DNA of 64,000 nt from Pseudomonadota bacterium (GTDB taxonomy: Bacteria > Desulfobacterota > Desulfobulbia > Desulfobulbales > JAHJIY01): the NCBI GenBank assembly GCA_018823175.1, contig JAHJIY010000070.1, positions 1-64,000 of the forward strand. Direction: 5' to 3'. The number at the start of each line of letters is the position of its first letter. The first letter of the stretch is position 1. This document shows positions 26,093 to 33,992 of the stretch, piece by piece. The notes under the pieces were generated by a model, which saw only the letters and a program-made list of their open reading frames with translations, did no database searches and had not been told where the DNA came from. Position numbers and translations under genes: made by a program.

Positions 26093-27103
26093 ATGTTAAA
26101 CATTGCGGTCGTAGGCTGCGGTTACTGGGGGCCAAACCTTATTCGGAATTTTATGTCCTCATCAAACACCAACCTGACCTGGGCCTGCGACCTTGACTCT
26201 GCCCGCCTGGGTAACGTTTTACGCCCCTATCCCGGCGTAAAACTGACCACAGAGTTTACCGATATTATTAATGACGCCTCCGTTGATGCGGTGGCCATCG
26301 CCACCCCGGTTGCCAGCCACTTTCCCCTGGCTAAGGCCTGTCTTGAAAACGGCAAACATGTACTGGTTGAAAAACCCCTGGCGGCCAAAGTGAGTCAAGG
26401 GGAAGAACTGGTTAAACTTGCCGAAAAAAACAAACTGGTCCTGATGTGCGACCATACTTTCTGCTACACGGGTGCGGTCAGGAAAATCAAGGAAGTAATC
26501 GACTCGGGCGCGTTGGGCAAAATCCTTTACTATGACTCGGTGCGGATTAATCTCGGTCTATTTCAACATGACGTGAATGTGATCTGGGACCTGGCCGTTC
26601 ACGATCTGGCGATTGTTGATTTTCTACTGGACAGACAACCGGTCCAGGTTAGCGCCCACGGCATTTCCCACGCCGGAAACAAGGAAAATATCGCCTATGT
26701 CACCCTGACCTACCAGAATTCATTTATCGCCCATTTCCACGTCAACTGGCTTTCGCCGGTCAAGATCAGAAAGACCATTATCGGCGGCAGCGAAAAAATG
26801 CTGGAATGGAACGACCTGGTGCCCGGGGAAAAAATAAAGATATACGACAGCGGCATCTCGATTAATGATCAAGACCAGGAAAAAAAATCAAACCTTCTGG
26901 TCTCCTACCGCTCCGGCGATATTTACTCTCCGCGGATAGACAACACCGAGGCTCTTTCATTAATGATTAAAGAATTTATCGATAGTATAGTGGAAAAGAG
27001 AAACCCCTTAACCGACGGCCACGCGGCCTTGCGGGTCCTCAAGATCCTCGAGGCGGCACAAAGATCAATTAAAGCAGATGGCGCTAATGTCAGGATCGAA
27101 TAA
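26093..27103 (+). CDS. Gfo/Idh/MocA-family sugar-nucleotide dehydrogenase
   Basis: 336 residues from the ATG at 26093; a TTG 27 bases upstream is less likely. The Rossmann motif is '[15 protein letters not shown]' near the start. The family signature is '[20 protein letters not shown]', with Lys of EKP as the usual catalytic residue. The neighbouring aminotransferase and the acetyltransferase further on suggest a WlbA-like oxidation of a UDP-sugar at C3 before transamination (inference). It probably starts the operon 26093-29227. Confidence 0.8.
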   Translation: MLNIAVVGCGYWGPNLIRNFMSSSNTNLTWACDLDSARLGNVLRPYPGVKLTTEFTDIINDASVDAVAIATPVASHFPLAKACLENGKHVLVEKPLAAKVSQGEELVKLAEKNKLVLMCDHTFCYTGAVRKIKEVIDSGALGKILYYDSVRINLGLFQHDVNVIWDLAVHDLAIVDFLLDRQPVQVSAHGISHAGNKENIAYVTLTYQNSFIAHFHVNWLSPVKIRKTIIGGSEKMLEWNDLVPGEKIKIYDSGISINDQDQEKKSNLLVSYRSGDIYSPRIDNTEALSLMIKEFIDSIVEKRNPLTDGHAALRVLKILEAAQRSIKADGANVRIE

Positions 27104-27104
27104 T

Positions 27105-28214
27105 ATGGAAGTACCATTTCTTGATCTGAAGTCACAAAACAGCTCCCTGCGGGACGAAATTCTGCCGCGCTGGGAAGAAATACTCGCTTCCGCCGGCTTT
27201 ATCGGCGGCCATTACGTAACTGGTTTTGAGCATGGTTTCGCCCAGGCCTGTAACTCCAGATACTGCGTGGCGGTCAATAGCGGCACCGATGCCCTGCGCT
27301 TTATTCTGCTCGCTCTTGACCTGCAACCGGGCGACGAAGTAATTACCGTCCCCAACACCTTTATCGCCACAACTGAAGCCATTTCACAGGCCGGGGGCAA
27401 AATCGTTTTCATCGATATTGATCCGCTGACCTACAATATCGACCCGACCAAAATAGAGGCTGCTATAACCCCTAAAACCAAGGGCATAATCCCGGTCCAC
27501 TTATATGGCCAGCCGGCCGAGATGGACACGATAAATAAGATCGCGGCAAAGCATAATCTCTGGGTGGTTGAAGACGCCTGCCAGGCACACCTCGCTGAAT
27601 ACCATGGTCGCAAGGCCGGGTCATTAGGAGTGGCAGCCGCCTTCTCTTTTTATCCCGGCAAAAACCTGGGCGCCTGCGGCGATGCCGGGGCGGTTACCAC
27701 CAATGATCCCCAAATAGCTGACCAGATACGCATCCTAAGAGACCATGGCCAGGAAAAAAAATATCACCATATCAGTGAAGGATTTAATGGGCGCTGCGAT
27801 GCAATCCAGGCCGCGGCCCTGCAGGTCAAACTTAAACATCTGCCGCAGTGGAACGAGGCCAGGAGACACAACGCCGCCCTCTACCATAAATTACTTAAAA
27901 ATATTAAAGGGATAACCCTACCGACCCAGACCGAAAATTGCCTGCCGGTCTACCACCTTTTTGTAATTCTGGTTGATGATCGTAACCAGGTGATGACTGC
28001 TTTAAACGAAAAGGGAATTTCAGCCGCCCTCCATTACCCGGTCCCGTTGCATCGGCAGAAGGCTTATGCTGAGATGAATTTAGAGGAAGGCTCTTTTCCG
28101 GTCGCCGAGGAATGCGCACGCAAGCTGCTGTCGCTTCCAATGTTTCCGGAATTAACCAAAGAACAGATAACTTATGTCTGTGAAAGTTTAAAAGAGATCA
28201 TCTTAAATAAGTGA
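27105..28214 (+). CDS. DegT/DnrJ/EryC1 sugar aminotransferase (1)
   Basis: 369 residues from the ATG at 27105, one base after the previous stop, with CAGGA upstream. It is PLP-dependent, and the Schiff-base Lys lies in '[18 protein letters not shown]'. Other blocks are '[15 protein letters not shown]', '[15 protein letters not shown]' and '[12 protein letters not shown]'. It would transfer an amino group to a keto-sugar nucleotide made by the upstream dehydrogenase (WlbE-like context). It overlaps the next gene. Confidence 0.85.
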   Translation: MEVPFLDLKSQNSSLRDEILPRWEEILASAGFIGGHYVTGFEHGFAQACNSRYCVAVNSGTDALRFILLALDLQPGDEVITVPNTFIATTEAISQAGGKIVFIDIDPLTYNIDPTKIEAAITPKTKGIIPVHLYGQPAEMDTINKIAAKHNLWVVEDACQAHLAEYHGRKAGSLGVAAAFSFYPGKNLGACGDAGAVTTNDPQIADQIRILRDHGQEKKYHHISEGFNGRCDAIQAAALQVKLKHLPQWNEARRHNAALYHKLLKNIKGITLPTQTENCLPVYHLFVILVDDRNQVMTALNEKGISAALHYPVPLHRQKAYAEMNLEEGSFPVAEECARKLLSLPMFPELTKEQITYVCESLKEIILNK

Positions 28215-28219
28215 AAACC

Positions 28220-29227
28220 ATGCTAACGATTCAAGACAAACAATGCCTGATCACCGGCGGCGCCGGTTTTATCGGCTCCCACCTGGTTGACCACCTCATC
28301 AATAATGGCTGCCGGGTCCGGGTCTTTGATAATCTGACCAATGGCCGACTGGACAACCTGACTCAACATCTTGGGGCAAAAAATTTCGAGTTTTTACAAG
28401 GCAGTGTAACCGATCCCTTTGATGTGGAACGAGCCATGGACGGGATTGAGATAGTATTTCACCTGGCCTGCCTGGGAGTCCGTCATTCAATAACCCATCC
28501 CTTTGAAAACCACCGGGTAAATACCGAAGGCGCCCTGTTATTACTCGACGCCGCCAGGCGGGCAAAAGTAAAACGATTTATCCATTGCTCATCGTCAGAA
28601 GTATACGGCACCGCCCAATATGTGCCGATGCCCGAATCCCATCCGACCAGACCATGCACGGTTTACGGCGCGAGCAAACTGGCCGGTGAGGCCTATGCCA
28701 TCGCATACCATAAAACATATGGCATGGAGACCGTAGTGATCAGGCCGTTTAACACCTTTGGCCCCCGTTCCCATCACGAAGGGGATGCCGGCGAGATGAT
28801 CCCAAAATCAATCGTCCGTGCCTTAAATGGCCGTAACATCCTGGTCTTTGGCGATGGCTCCCAGACCAGGGACTTCACTTATGTCGAGGATACGGCCCGC
28901 GGCCTGCTTGCGGCCGCGCAAAACGATGCAATGATTGGCCGAACCCTAAATATCGGCAGTAATTTTGAGATATCAATACAGGACCTGGCTGAAAAACTGC
29001 ATGACCTGGTCGGCAACCAAGAATCAGAGGTAGAAATGATGGCGGAACGACCCGGTGATGTCGGACGCCTTTACGCCGATCCATCAGTTTTCCTGAAATT
29101 AAGCGACTGGCGGCCGCAAGTTTCCTTTGCCGACGGACTGACCAAGACCATTGATTATTTCCGAAACCACCCGACCGGAATTGTATCCTTGCTTAAAGGT
29201 GAAACCGGACGCAATTGGGAGAAGTAG
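28220..29227 (+). CDS. NAD-dependent sugar-nucleotide epimerase/dehydratase
   Basis: About 335 residues of the extended SDR family. The cofactor motif is 'GGAGFIGSHLVDHL', the catalytic Ser region is 'HCSSSEVYGTA', and the YxxxK motif is 'YGASK'. A GTG at 28211 that overlaps the upstream stop is an alternative start. Acts on an NDP-sugar; whether as 4-epimerase or 4,6-dehydratase cannot be told. Last gene before the heptamer array and toxin-antitoxin insertion. Confidence 0.85.
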   Translation: MLTIQDKQCLITGGAGFIGSHLVDHLINNGCRVRVFDNLTNGRLDNLTQHLGAKNFEFLQGSVTDPFDVERAMDGIEIVFHLACLGVRHSITHPFENHRVNTEGALLLLDAARRAKVKRFIHCSSSEVYGTAQYVPMPESHPTRPCTVYGASKLAGEAYAIAYHKTYGMETVVIRPFNTFGPRSHHEGDAGEMIPKSIVRALNGRNILVFGDGSQTRDFTYVEDTARGLLAAAQNDAMIGRTLNIGSNFEISIQDLAEKLHDLVGNQESEVEMMAERPGDVGRLYADPSVFLKLSDWRPQVSFADGLTKTIDYFRNHPTGIVSLLKGETGRNWEK

Positions 29228-29290
29228 GGTTGAAGGTTGAAGGTTGAAGGTTGAAGGTTGAAGGTTGAAGGTTGAAGGTTGAAGGTTGAA
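29228..29290. repeat. Nine perfect tandem copies of GGTTGAA
   Basis: A 7-bp unit repeated nine times without error, starting at the first base after the epimerase stop codon. It is not a multiple of three and not coding. It is probably a variable-number locus formed by slippage. Confidence 0.95.
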
Positions 29291-29420
29291 GGACTCTACA
29301 AAAAACTTTCTGAACACATCAATAAATATATTTACACCAAAATCACTAATGCACGACACTGCCCCTAGTCTCCATTGAGTAATCCTTCGATAATAAGAGG
29401 CTTACCCCTTACCCTGAAAG

Positions 29421-29511
29421 TTGACAAAACACCCTTCTTTGTATAACTTATATATACATGATAAGTTTATTATTACAGAGTCGTCAACCATATCCAGTCA
29501 CAGTATGTGAC
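29421..29511 (+). promoter_or_regulatory. Promoter and operators of the toxin-antitoxin module
   Basis: TTGACA at 29421-29426 is followed by TATAAC at 29442-29447 (short 15-base spacer). A dyad AACTTAT/ATAAGTT (29445-29451 with 29461-29467) overlaps the -10, and a second dyad GTCACA/TGTGAC (29497-29511) lies before the start codon. Both are plausible autoregulatory operators for the ribbon-helix-helix antitoxin. Confidence 0.5.
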
Positions 29512-29533
29512 ATATTGCAAGTGAGGCTTAATC

Positions 29534-29782
29534 ATGGCATCGCAAATGATTATCAGGGTCGAAACAAGTTTAAAAAATAAAGTTAGTCAATTAGCAAAAG
29601 CAGAAGGAAAAAACCTGAGCGAACTCGTAAGAGAACTTCTCGAAAAATACACAAAAGAAAGAGATATGAGTGGTTATATCGACAACATCTGGGACAGGAT
29701 AGGGCGTAATTTATCCCAGAACAAACGGTCAGAGGCAAATATTGAAGAAGCAATAAAACAAGTGCGATCAAAAAATGACTAG
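29534..29782 (+). CDS. Ribbon-helix-helix antitoxin
   Basis: 82 residues. The N-terminal strand-helix-helix ('MIIRVETSLKNKVSQLAKAE', then 'NLSELVRELLEKY') is the RHH DNA-binding fold. The C-terminal half is charged and would wrap the toxin. It overlaps the PIN gene by 8 bases, the standard antitoxin-first order. Confidence 0.8.
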   Translation: MASQMIIRVETSLKNKVSQLAKAEGKNLSELVRELLEKYTKERDMSGYIDNIWDRIGRNLSQNKRSEANIEEAIKQVRSKND

Positions 29783-30194
29783 GGTCGTTATTGATACAAA
29801 TGTATTTATTTCTTCTTTTTTTGGTGGTATCCCCAGAAAAATAATTAATCTTTGGAAGAAAGGCGGTATTGTTTTATGCCTGTCTCAAGAAATAATTGAA
29901 GAATATTTAGAGGTACTCCAACGGTTATGCCCAAATGAGAAACAAGAAATCACAAATTTAACCAGATTATTCGCTGAGGGATACAACTCAATTTACACCT
30001 CAAAAACGCCACAAATCAAGGTGGTACACGACGACCCGGATGACAATAAATTTATCGAGTGTGCCATTGCTCTTGACAGCAAAATTATCATCTCGGGAGA
30101 CAACCACTTGCGAGATATTAAAAAATACATAGATATTGAAATCATGTCACCCAGAGAATTTATCGATCTTCACAACAAAAATAATTCTCACTAA
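29775..30194 (+). CDS. PIN-domain toxin (putative toxin of VapC-like/COG1569 type)
   Basis: 139 residues. The acidic residues of a PIN nuclease are visible: Asp in 'VVIDTNVFISSFF', Glu in 'EEYLEVL', and Asp in 'DDPDDNKFIECAIAL' and 'ISGDNHL'. Such toxins cleave RNA and halt translation when free of antitoxin. The module splits the sugar cluster and is likely a horizontally acquired insertion. Confidence 0.85.
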   Translation: MTRVVIDTNVFISSFFGGIPRKIINLWKKGGIVLCLSQEIIEEYLEVLQRLCPNEKQEITNLTRLFAEGYNSIYTSKTPQIKVVHDDPDDNKFIECAIALDSKIIISGDNHLRDIKKYIDIEIMSPREFIDLHNKNNSH

Positions 30195-30309
30195 CCAGCA
30201 GGACTGGTTCAATTCAGCCAGCCCCCGCAAACCATGAAAGTGACCAGTAACAAAGAGAAAATCTCGTTACTCTTTACTTTTAACTTGCATATAATTATTC
30301 AAAAAACAA

Positions 30310-31548
30310 ATGATCCCCATCGCCAAACCATTTCTGGGCGAAGAAGAAGCGGCCGCCGCCCGCGCAGTCATCCTTTCCGGTTGGGTGACTCAGGGACCAA
30401 AGGTTAAAGAGTTTGAAGAAGACTTTGCATTATATGTCGGAGCAAAGCATGCCTGTGCCGTTTCAAATTGCACCACCGCCCTGCACCTGGCCCTGTTAAG
30501 CGTCGGGGTCCAGCCCGGCGAAACAGTGATCACCGTCAGCCACAGCTTTATCGCCACGGCCAATGCCATCCGCCACTGCGGCGCCGAACCGATCTTTGTC
30601 GACATTGACCCTGAAACCTACAATATATCTCCGCGCGAACTTGAGAACTGCCTGGCCTCAGAATGCAAACAAGAAAACGGTCAAAACTATTATATTGATA
30701 TAGAACGGCTGGCAGTTGGCGAGTCTCCTCTCTGTCACTGCACAAAGCCAACCGGTCGGGTAGCGGCAATTCTTGCGGTCCACCAGATGGGGATGCCCTG
30801 CGATTTAAGCAAAATCAAAAAAATAGCCTCTAGATACAATATACCGCTAATTGAAGACGCGGCCTGCGCGATTGGTAGTGAAATATCCCTTAATGAAAGA
30901 ATATGGGATAAAATCGGCAAACCACAGGGCGATGTGGCCTGCTTCAGTTTCCATCCCCGCAAAGTCTTAACCACTGGTGACGGCGGCATGCTGACCACCA
31001 ACGACCCGGAACTGGATGCTAAATTCAGACTATGGCGCCAGCATGGGATGAACGTGCCTGATACAGTGCGCCATACCGCCAAACAGGTTATCTTTGAAGA
31101 ATACCTGACCACCGGCTTTAATTACCGGCTGACCGATATCCAGGCCGCAGTTGGAATTGAGCAGTTAAAGAGAATTGACACCATGGTTAACGAGCGACGG
31201 CAACTTGCCGCCACCTACCAGGAATTGCTTGGCAAGATTAAAGGAATTACCCTGCCGGCCGAACCGGCTTGGGCCCGAACCAACTGGCAGAGTTATCCGG
31301 TCCGGCTTAATCAGGCCACCCCAAAGATTCAATTACAAATAATGCAATTTTTACAAGACAAAGAGATCGCTACCCGGCGTGGCATTATGAACGCCCATCA
31401 GGAAACGCCTTATACTGAGGCCAAATGGAGATTGCCGGTCAGCGAAAAAGCCCGGGACCAAGTTGTCCTCTTGCCTTTTTACAACGGAATAACAGACGAA
31501 GAGCAAAAACACATTGCCGATAGCCTGCAGGCAGCCTTATCAAAATAA
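30310..31548 (+). CDS. DegT/DnrJ/EryC1 sugar aminotransferase (2)
   Basis: 412 residues, PLP-dependent, with Lys in 'FSFHPRKVLTTGDGGM'. Conserved blocks are 'VSNCTTALHLALLSV' and 'VSHSFIATANAI'. It is longer than the first aminotransferase, because about 35 extra residues with several Cys lie between 'ISPRELENCLA' and 'RVAAILAVHQMGM'. It is probably the transaminase that supplies the amino-sugar for the acetyltransferase next door, as in PglE/PglD-type pathways (inference). Confidence 0.85.
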   Translation: MIPIAKPFLGEEEAAAARAVILSGWVTQGPKVKEFEEDFALYVGAKHACAVSNCTTALHLALLSVGVQPGETVITVSHSFIATANAIRHCGAEPIFVDIDPETYNISPRELENCLASECKQENGQNYYIDIERLAVGESPLCHCTKPTGRVAAILAVHQMGMPCDLSKIKKIASRYNIPLIEDAACAIGSEISLNERIWDKIGKPQGDVACFSFHPRKVLTTGDGGMLTTNDPELDAKFRLWRQHGMNVPDTVRHTAKQVIFEEYLTTGFNYRLTDIQAAVGIEQLKRIDTMVNERRQLAATYQELLGKIKGITLPAEPAWARTNWQSYPVRLNQATPKIQLQIMQFLQDKEIATRRGIMNAHQETPYTEAKWRLPVSEKARDQVVLLPFYNGITDEEQKHIADSLQAALSK

Positions 31549-31587
31549 AGATCAATAAACATAAAGACTTCGTAAAAAATCAGATAC

Positions 31588-31623
31588 GGTCATTGCGAGG
31601 AGTAACGCGCCGAAACAATCTTT
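31588..31623. repeat. REP-like repeat, degenerate copy
   Basis: 'cggtcattgcgaggagtaac' followed by 'gcgccgaaacaatctt' matches the unit at 11443-11480 with a few changes. It lies in the 175-base gap before the acetyltransferase gene. Confidence 0.65.
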
Positions 31624-31723
31624 ATTTGTTTGAAGAAAACACAGATTGCCACGTTTCACTCACAATCACAAAATAACTACTTTTTTCTCTTTACGATTTC
31701 GGCAATATTAACCAGAAATTATT

Positions 31724-32374
31724 ATGAAAAAAATCATCCTATTCCCTTTTAACGGCAATGCGATTGAGGCGGCCACGGTAATTGAAGATATTAATCTGGT
31801 CCGGGAAACCTGGGAGATTATCGGCTTTGTTGACGATGATCCCCAGAAAAAAGATCGTCCCTTCGGGGCATACAAAGTTATTGGCGGCAAAGAAAAAATA
31901 CTCGACTATCCAGAAGCAATGATCCTGGCAGTCCCGGGCCGCCCGGAAAACTATAAAAATCGAGCCGAAATCATAAAATTATTAAATATCCCTGCGTCAA
32001 AATTTGCCACCATCATCCATCCGCAAGCCAGAATCGGCATCAATTGCATAATAGGCCATAATACAATTCTCATGGCCAATGTCGTCCTTACCGCCAACAC
32101 CAGGATCGGCAATCATGTCGTGATCCTGCCTAATACGGTAATCTCACATGATTCCGTGGTCGGTGACTACAGTCTGCTCGGTTCAAATATTTCAATCTCC
32201 GGCCATGTCACGGTCAAACAAAACTGTTATATAGGTTCAGGGAGTAAAATTATTCAGGAAATTACAATTGGCGAAAAGTCCTTGCTCGGTCTTGGTTCGG
32301 TTGTTCTAAAAGATACATTTCCGGGTGCTGTGGTCGCTGGCAACCCGGCGAAGGAAATCAGAAAAAAGCAATGA
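31724..32374 (+). CDS. PglD/NeuD-type sugar O/N-acetyltransferase
   Basis: 216 residues. The N-terminal Rossmann-like domain ('IILFPFNGNAIEAATVIE', 'IIGFVDDDPQKKDRPFG') is typical of PglD/NeuD. It is followed by a left-handed beta-helix of hexapeptide repeats (about 100-205: 'IHPQARIGINCIIGHNTILM' and on) ending 'VVAGNPAKEI'. It acetylates the amino group of a UDP-4-amino-sugar using acetyl-CoA in related pathways. The gene overlaps the following GT2 by 4 bases. Confidence 0.85.
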   Translation: MKKIILFPFNGNAIEAATVIEDINLVRETWEIIGFVDDDPQKKDRPFGAYKVIGGKEKILDYPEAMILAVPGRPENYKNRAEIIKLLNIPASKFATIIHPQARIGINCIIGHNTILMANVVLTANTRIGNHVVILPNTVISHDSVVGDYSLLGSNISISGHVTVKQNCYIGSGSKIIQEITIGEKSLLGLGSVVLKDTFPGAVVAGNPAKEIRKKQ

Positions 32375-33351
32375 AGCTAAGCATAGTTATTCCCGCATAT
32401 AATGAAGCCGATAATATCGGCGAAACCATCAAAGAGTTGACCAAGATCATCCATGATCTTGACGATCCTCCCGCCTCTTATGAAATTATTGTGGTTGATG
32501 ATAGTTCTAGCGATCAGACTTTTGAAGCAATACAGGCCTTAGATAATACAAATGTTCGGATTATCCGGTTGAGCCGCCGGAGTGGTAGCCATATCGCCCT
32601 GCGAGCCGGACTGGACGCGGCCCACGGCAATGCGGCAATCTGCCTGGCCGCCGACGGGCAGGATAATCCCCAGGCCTTGAATGCGATGATTTCTCAATGG
32701 AAAGCAGGCCATGATATTGTTTGGGGCCTGAGAAAAAACCGCCAAAATGAACCTTTACTTAACAATCTATTTGCCAACCTTTTTTATCGATTATTATCCT
32801 GGTTCGGCGAAACATCCTCGCCTGATATTGACCTGTCCCGGGCCGATTTTTATCTGCTGGACCGAAAAGTAGTAAACGCGATCAAGTCCTGTCAGGAGCG
32901 CAACACCTCATTATTCGGCCTGATTGTCTGGCTGGGATTTTCTCAGACCTTTGTTGAATATGACCGTCGGGAACGACGCGCCGGCACCACAAAATGGAAT
33001 TTTAAAGGCCGATTGCAACTGGCCAAAGACTGGATCCTCGCCTTTTCCGGCCTGCCCCTGAAACTGATGACCGTGGTCGGTTTCTGTATTGCCGGAATTG
33101 GTTTTATCTATGCCGTTTTTGTTATCGTAAACAGCGTTATCTTCGGCAGCCCCCTGCAAGGCTGGGCTTCGGTAATGACCGCCATCCTGCTTTTAGGTGG
33201 CGGCCAGATCATGATGCTGGGGATTATCGGTGAATACCTGTGGCGGACCCTTGATGAGTCAAGGGACCGGCCAACCTATTTTATTGAAAAAGACACCCAC
33301 GACCAGATCACCGTCCCGACCCTTTCCAGGCGTCGGATGGATTCAAACTGA
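32371..33351 (+). CDS. GT2 polyprenyl-phosphate glycosyltransferase (DPM1/ArnC/GtrB-like)
   Basis: 326 residues. The GT-A domain begins 'LSIVIPAYNEADNIGETIK'. Metal-binding region 'DGQDNP', and 'YDRRERRAGTTKWNFKGRL' is typical of DPM1/GtrB-type enzymes. Two C-terminal membrane segments lie at about 228-255 and 265-290. Such enzymes load a sugar on undecaprenyl phosphate at the cytoplasmic face, to be used by a GT-C enzyme in the periplasm. The GT-C-like gene is two genes downstream, which supports this (inference). Confidence 0.85.
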   Translation: MKLSIVIPAYNEADNIGETIKELTKIIHDLDDPPASYEIIVVDDSSSDQTFEAIQALDNTNVRIIRLSRRSGSHIALRAGLDAAHGNAAICLAADGQDNPQALNAMISQWKAGHDIVWGLRKNRQNEPLLNNLFANLFYRLLSWFGETSSPDIDLSRADFYLLDRKVVNAIKSCQERNTSLFGLIVWLGFSQTFVEYDRRERRAGTTKWNFKGRLQLAKDWILAFSGLPLKLMTVVGFCIAGIGFIYAVFVIVNSVIFGSPLQGWASVMTAILLLGGGQIMMLGIIGEYLWRTLDESRDRPTYFIEKDTHDQITVPTLSRRRMDSN

Positions 33352-33364
33352 CAAGCCTGAAAAC

Positions 33365-33988
33365 ATGATCAAAAAATATTTATACAATCTCCTGGGCCAC
33401 CCTTTTATCTATCGCCTATCCCAAATTATTCTCGCCCCCGGGGCAGAGATTATTCTAACCAAGAAAATACAAGATCTGGCTAAAAAATTTCCTGCCTCCG
33501 GTCGAATTATCGATGTTGGCTGCGGCCCTTCAAGCTGGCTATGGCAAATAAAAATGTTGCCGGTCGGCCTGGATATCTCCTATCAATATTCAGTTAATTA
33601 TCATCGCCAGGCAAATCTGGCCGTAACCGGTTCAGCCATTTCTTTGCCGATATTAACGGAGACTTTTGACGGAATCTGGTGTATTGGTGTCCTCCATCAT
33701 CTGCCGGACCAGGCAGCCAAAGAGGCCATAAATGAAATGCTCCGCATCTGCCAACCAGGCGGCCATGTGATAATCATGGACGCGGTCCTTCCGAAAAAAT
33801 CATGGCTCCGGCTTATCGCCACCATGATCAGAAGAATGGACCGAGGAGAATTTATCCGTTCACAACAAGATCTCAGCTCCCTGTTGCCCGACGAAGTAAA
33901 CTGGTCAATTTCCCGTTACACCTACGCCATGACCGGCCTGGAAATGCTGGAATGTACATATCGAAAACCGTTATCAGTAAAAAAATAA
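33365..33988 (+). CDS. Class I SAM-dependent methyltransferase (1)
   Basis: 207 residues from the ATG at 33365; longer versions overlap the GT2 gene. SAM motif I is 'IIDVGCGPSSWLW', post-I 'LDISYQY', and motif with 'FDGIWCIGVLHHLPDQAAK'. The substrate is unknown. Its place between a lipid-sugar transferase and a GT-C protein suggests methylation of the glycan or its carrier (inference). Confidence 0.8.
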   Translation: MIKKYLYNLLGHPFIYRLSQIILAPGAEIILTKKIQDLAKKFPASGRIIDVGCGPSSWLWQIKMLPVGLDISYQYSVNYHRQANLAVTGSAISLPILTETFDGIWCIGVLHHLPDQAAKEAINEMLRICQPGGHVIIMDAVLPKKSWLRLIATMIRRMDRGEFIRSQQDLSSLLPDEVNWSISRYTYAMTGLEMLECTYRKPLSVKK

Positions 33989-33992
33989 TCCC

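Noticed and set aside
29099-29359. Minus-strand ORF with FNLQPST repeats
   Set aside because: A product of reading the heptamer array; overlaps the epimerase gene on the other strand.
33230-33364. N-terminal extension of the first methyltransferase
   Set aside because: It overlaps the end of the GT2 gene by over 100 bases; the ATG at 33365 gives a normal methyltransferase start.
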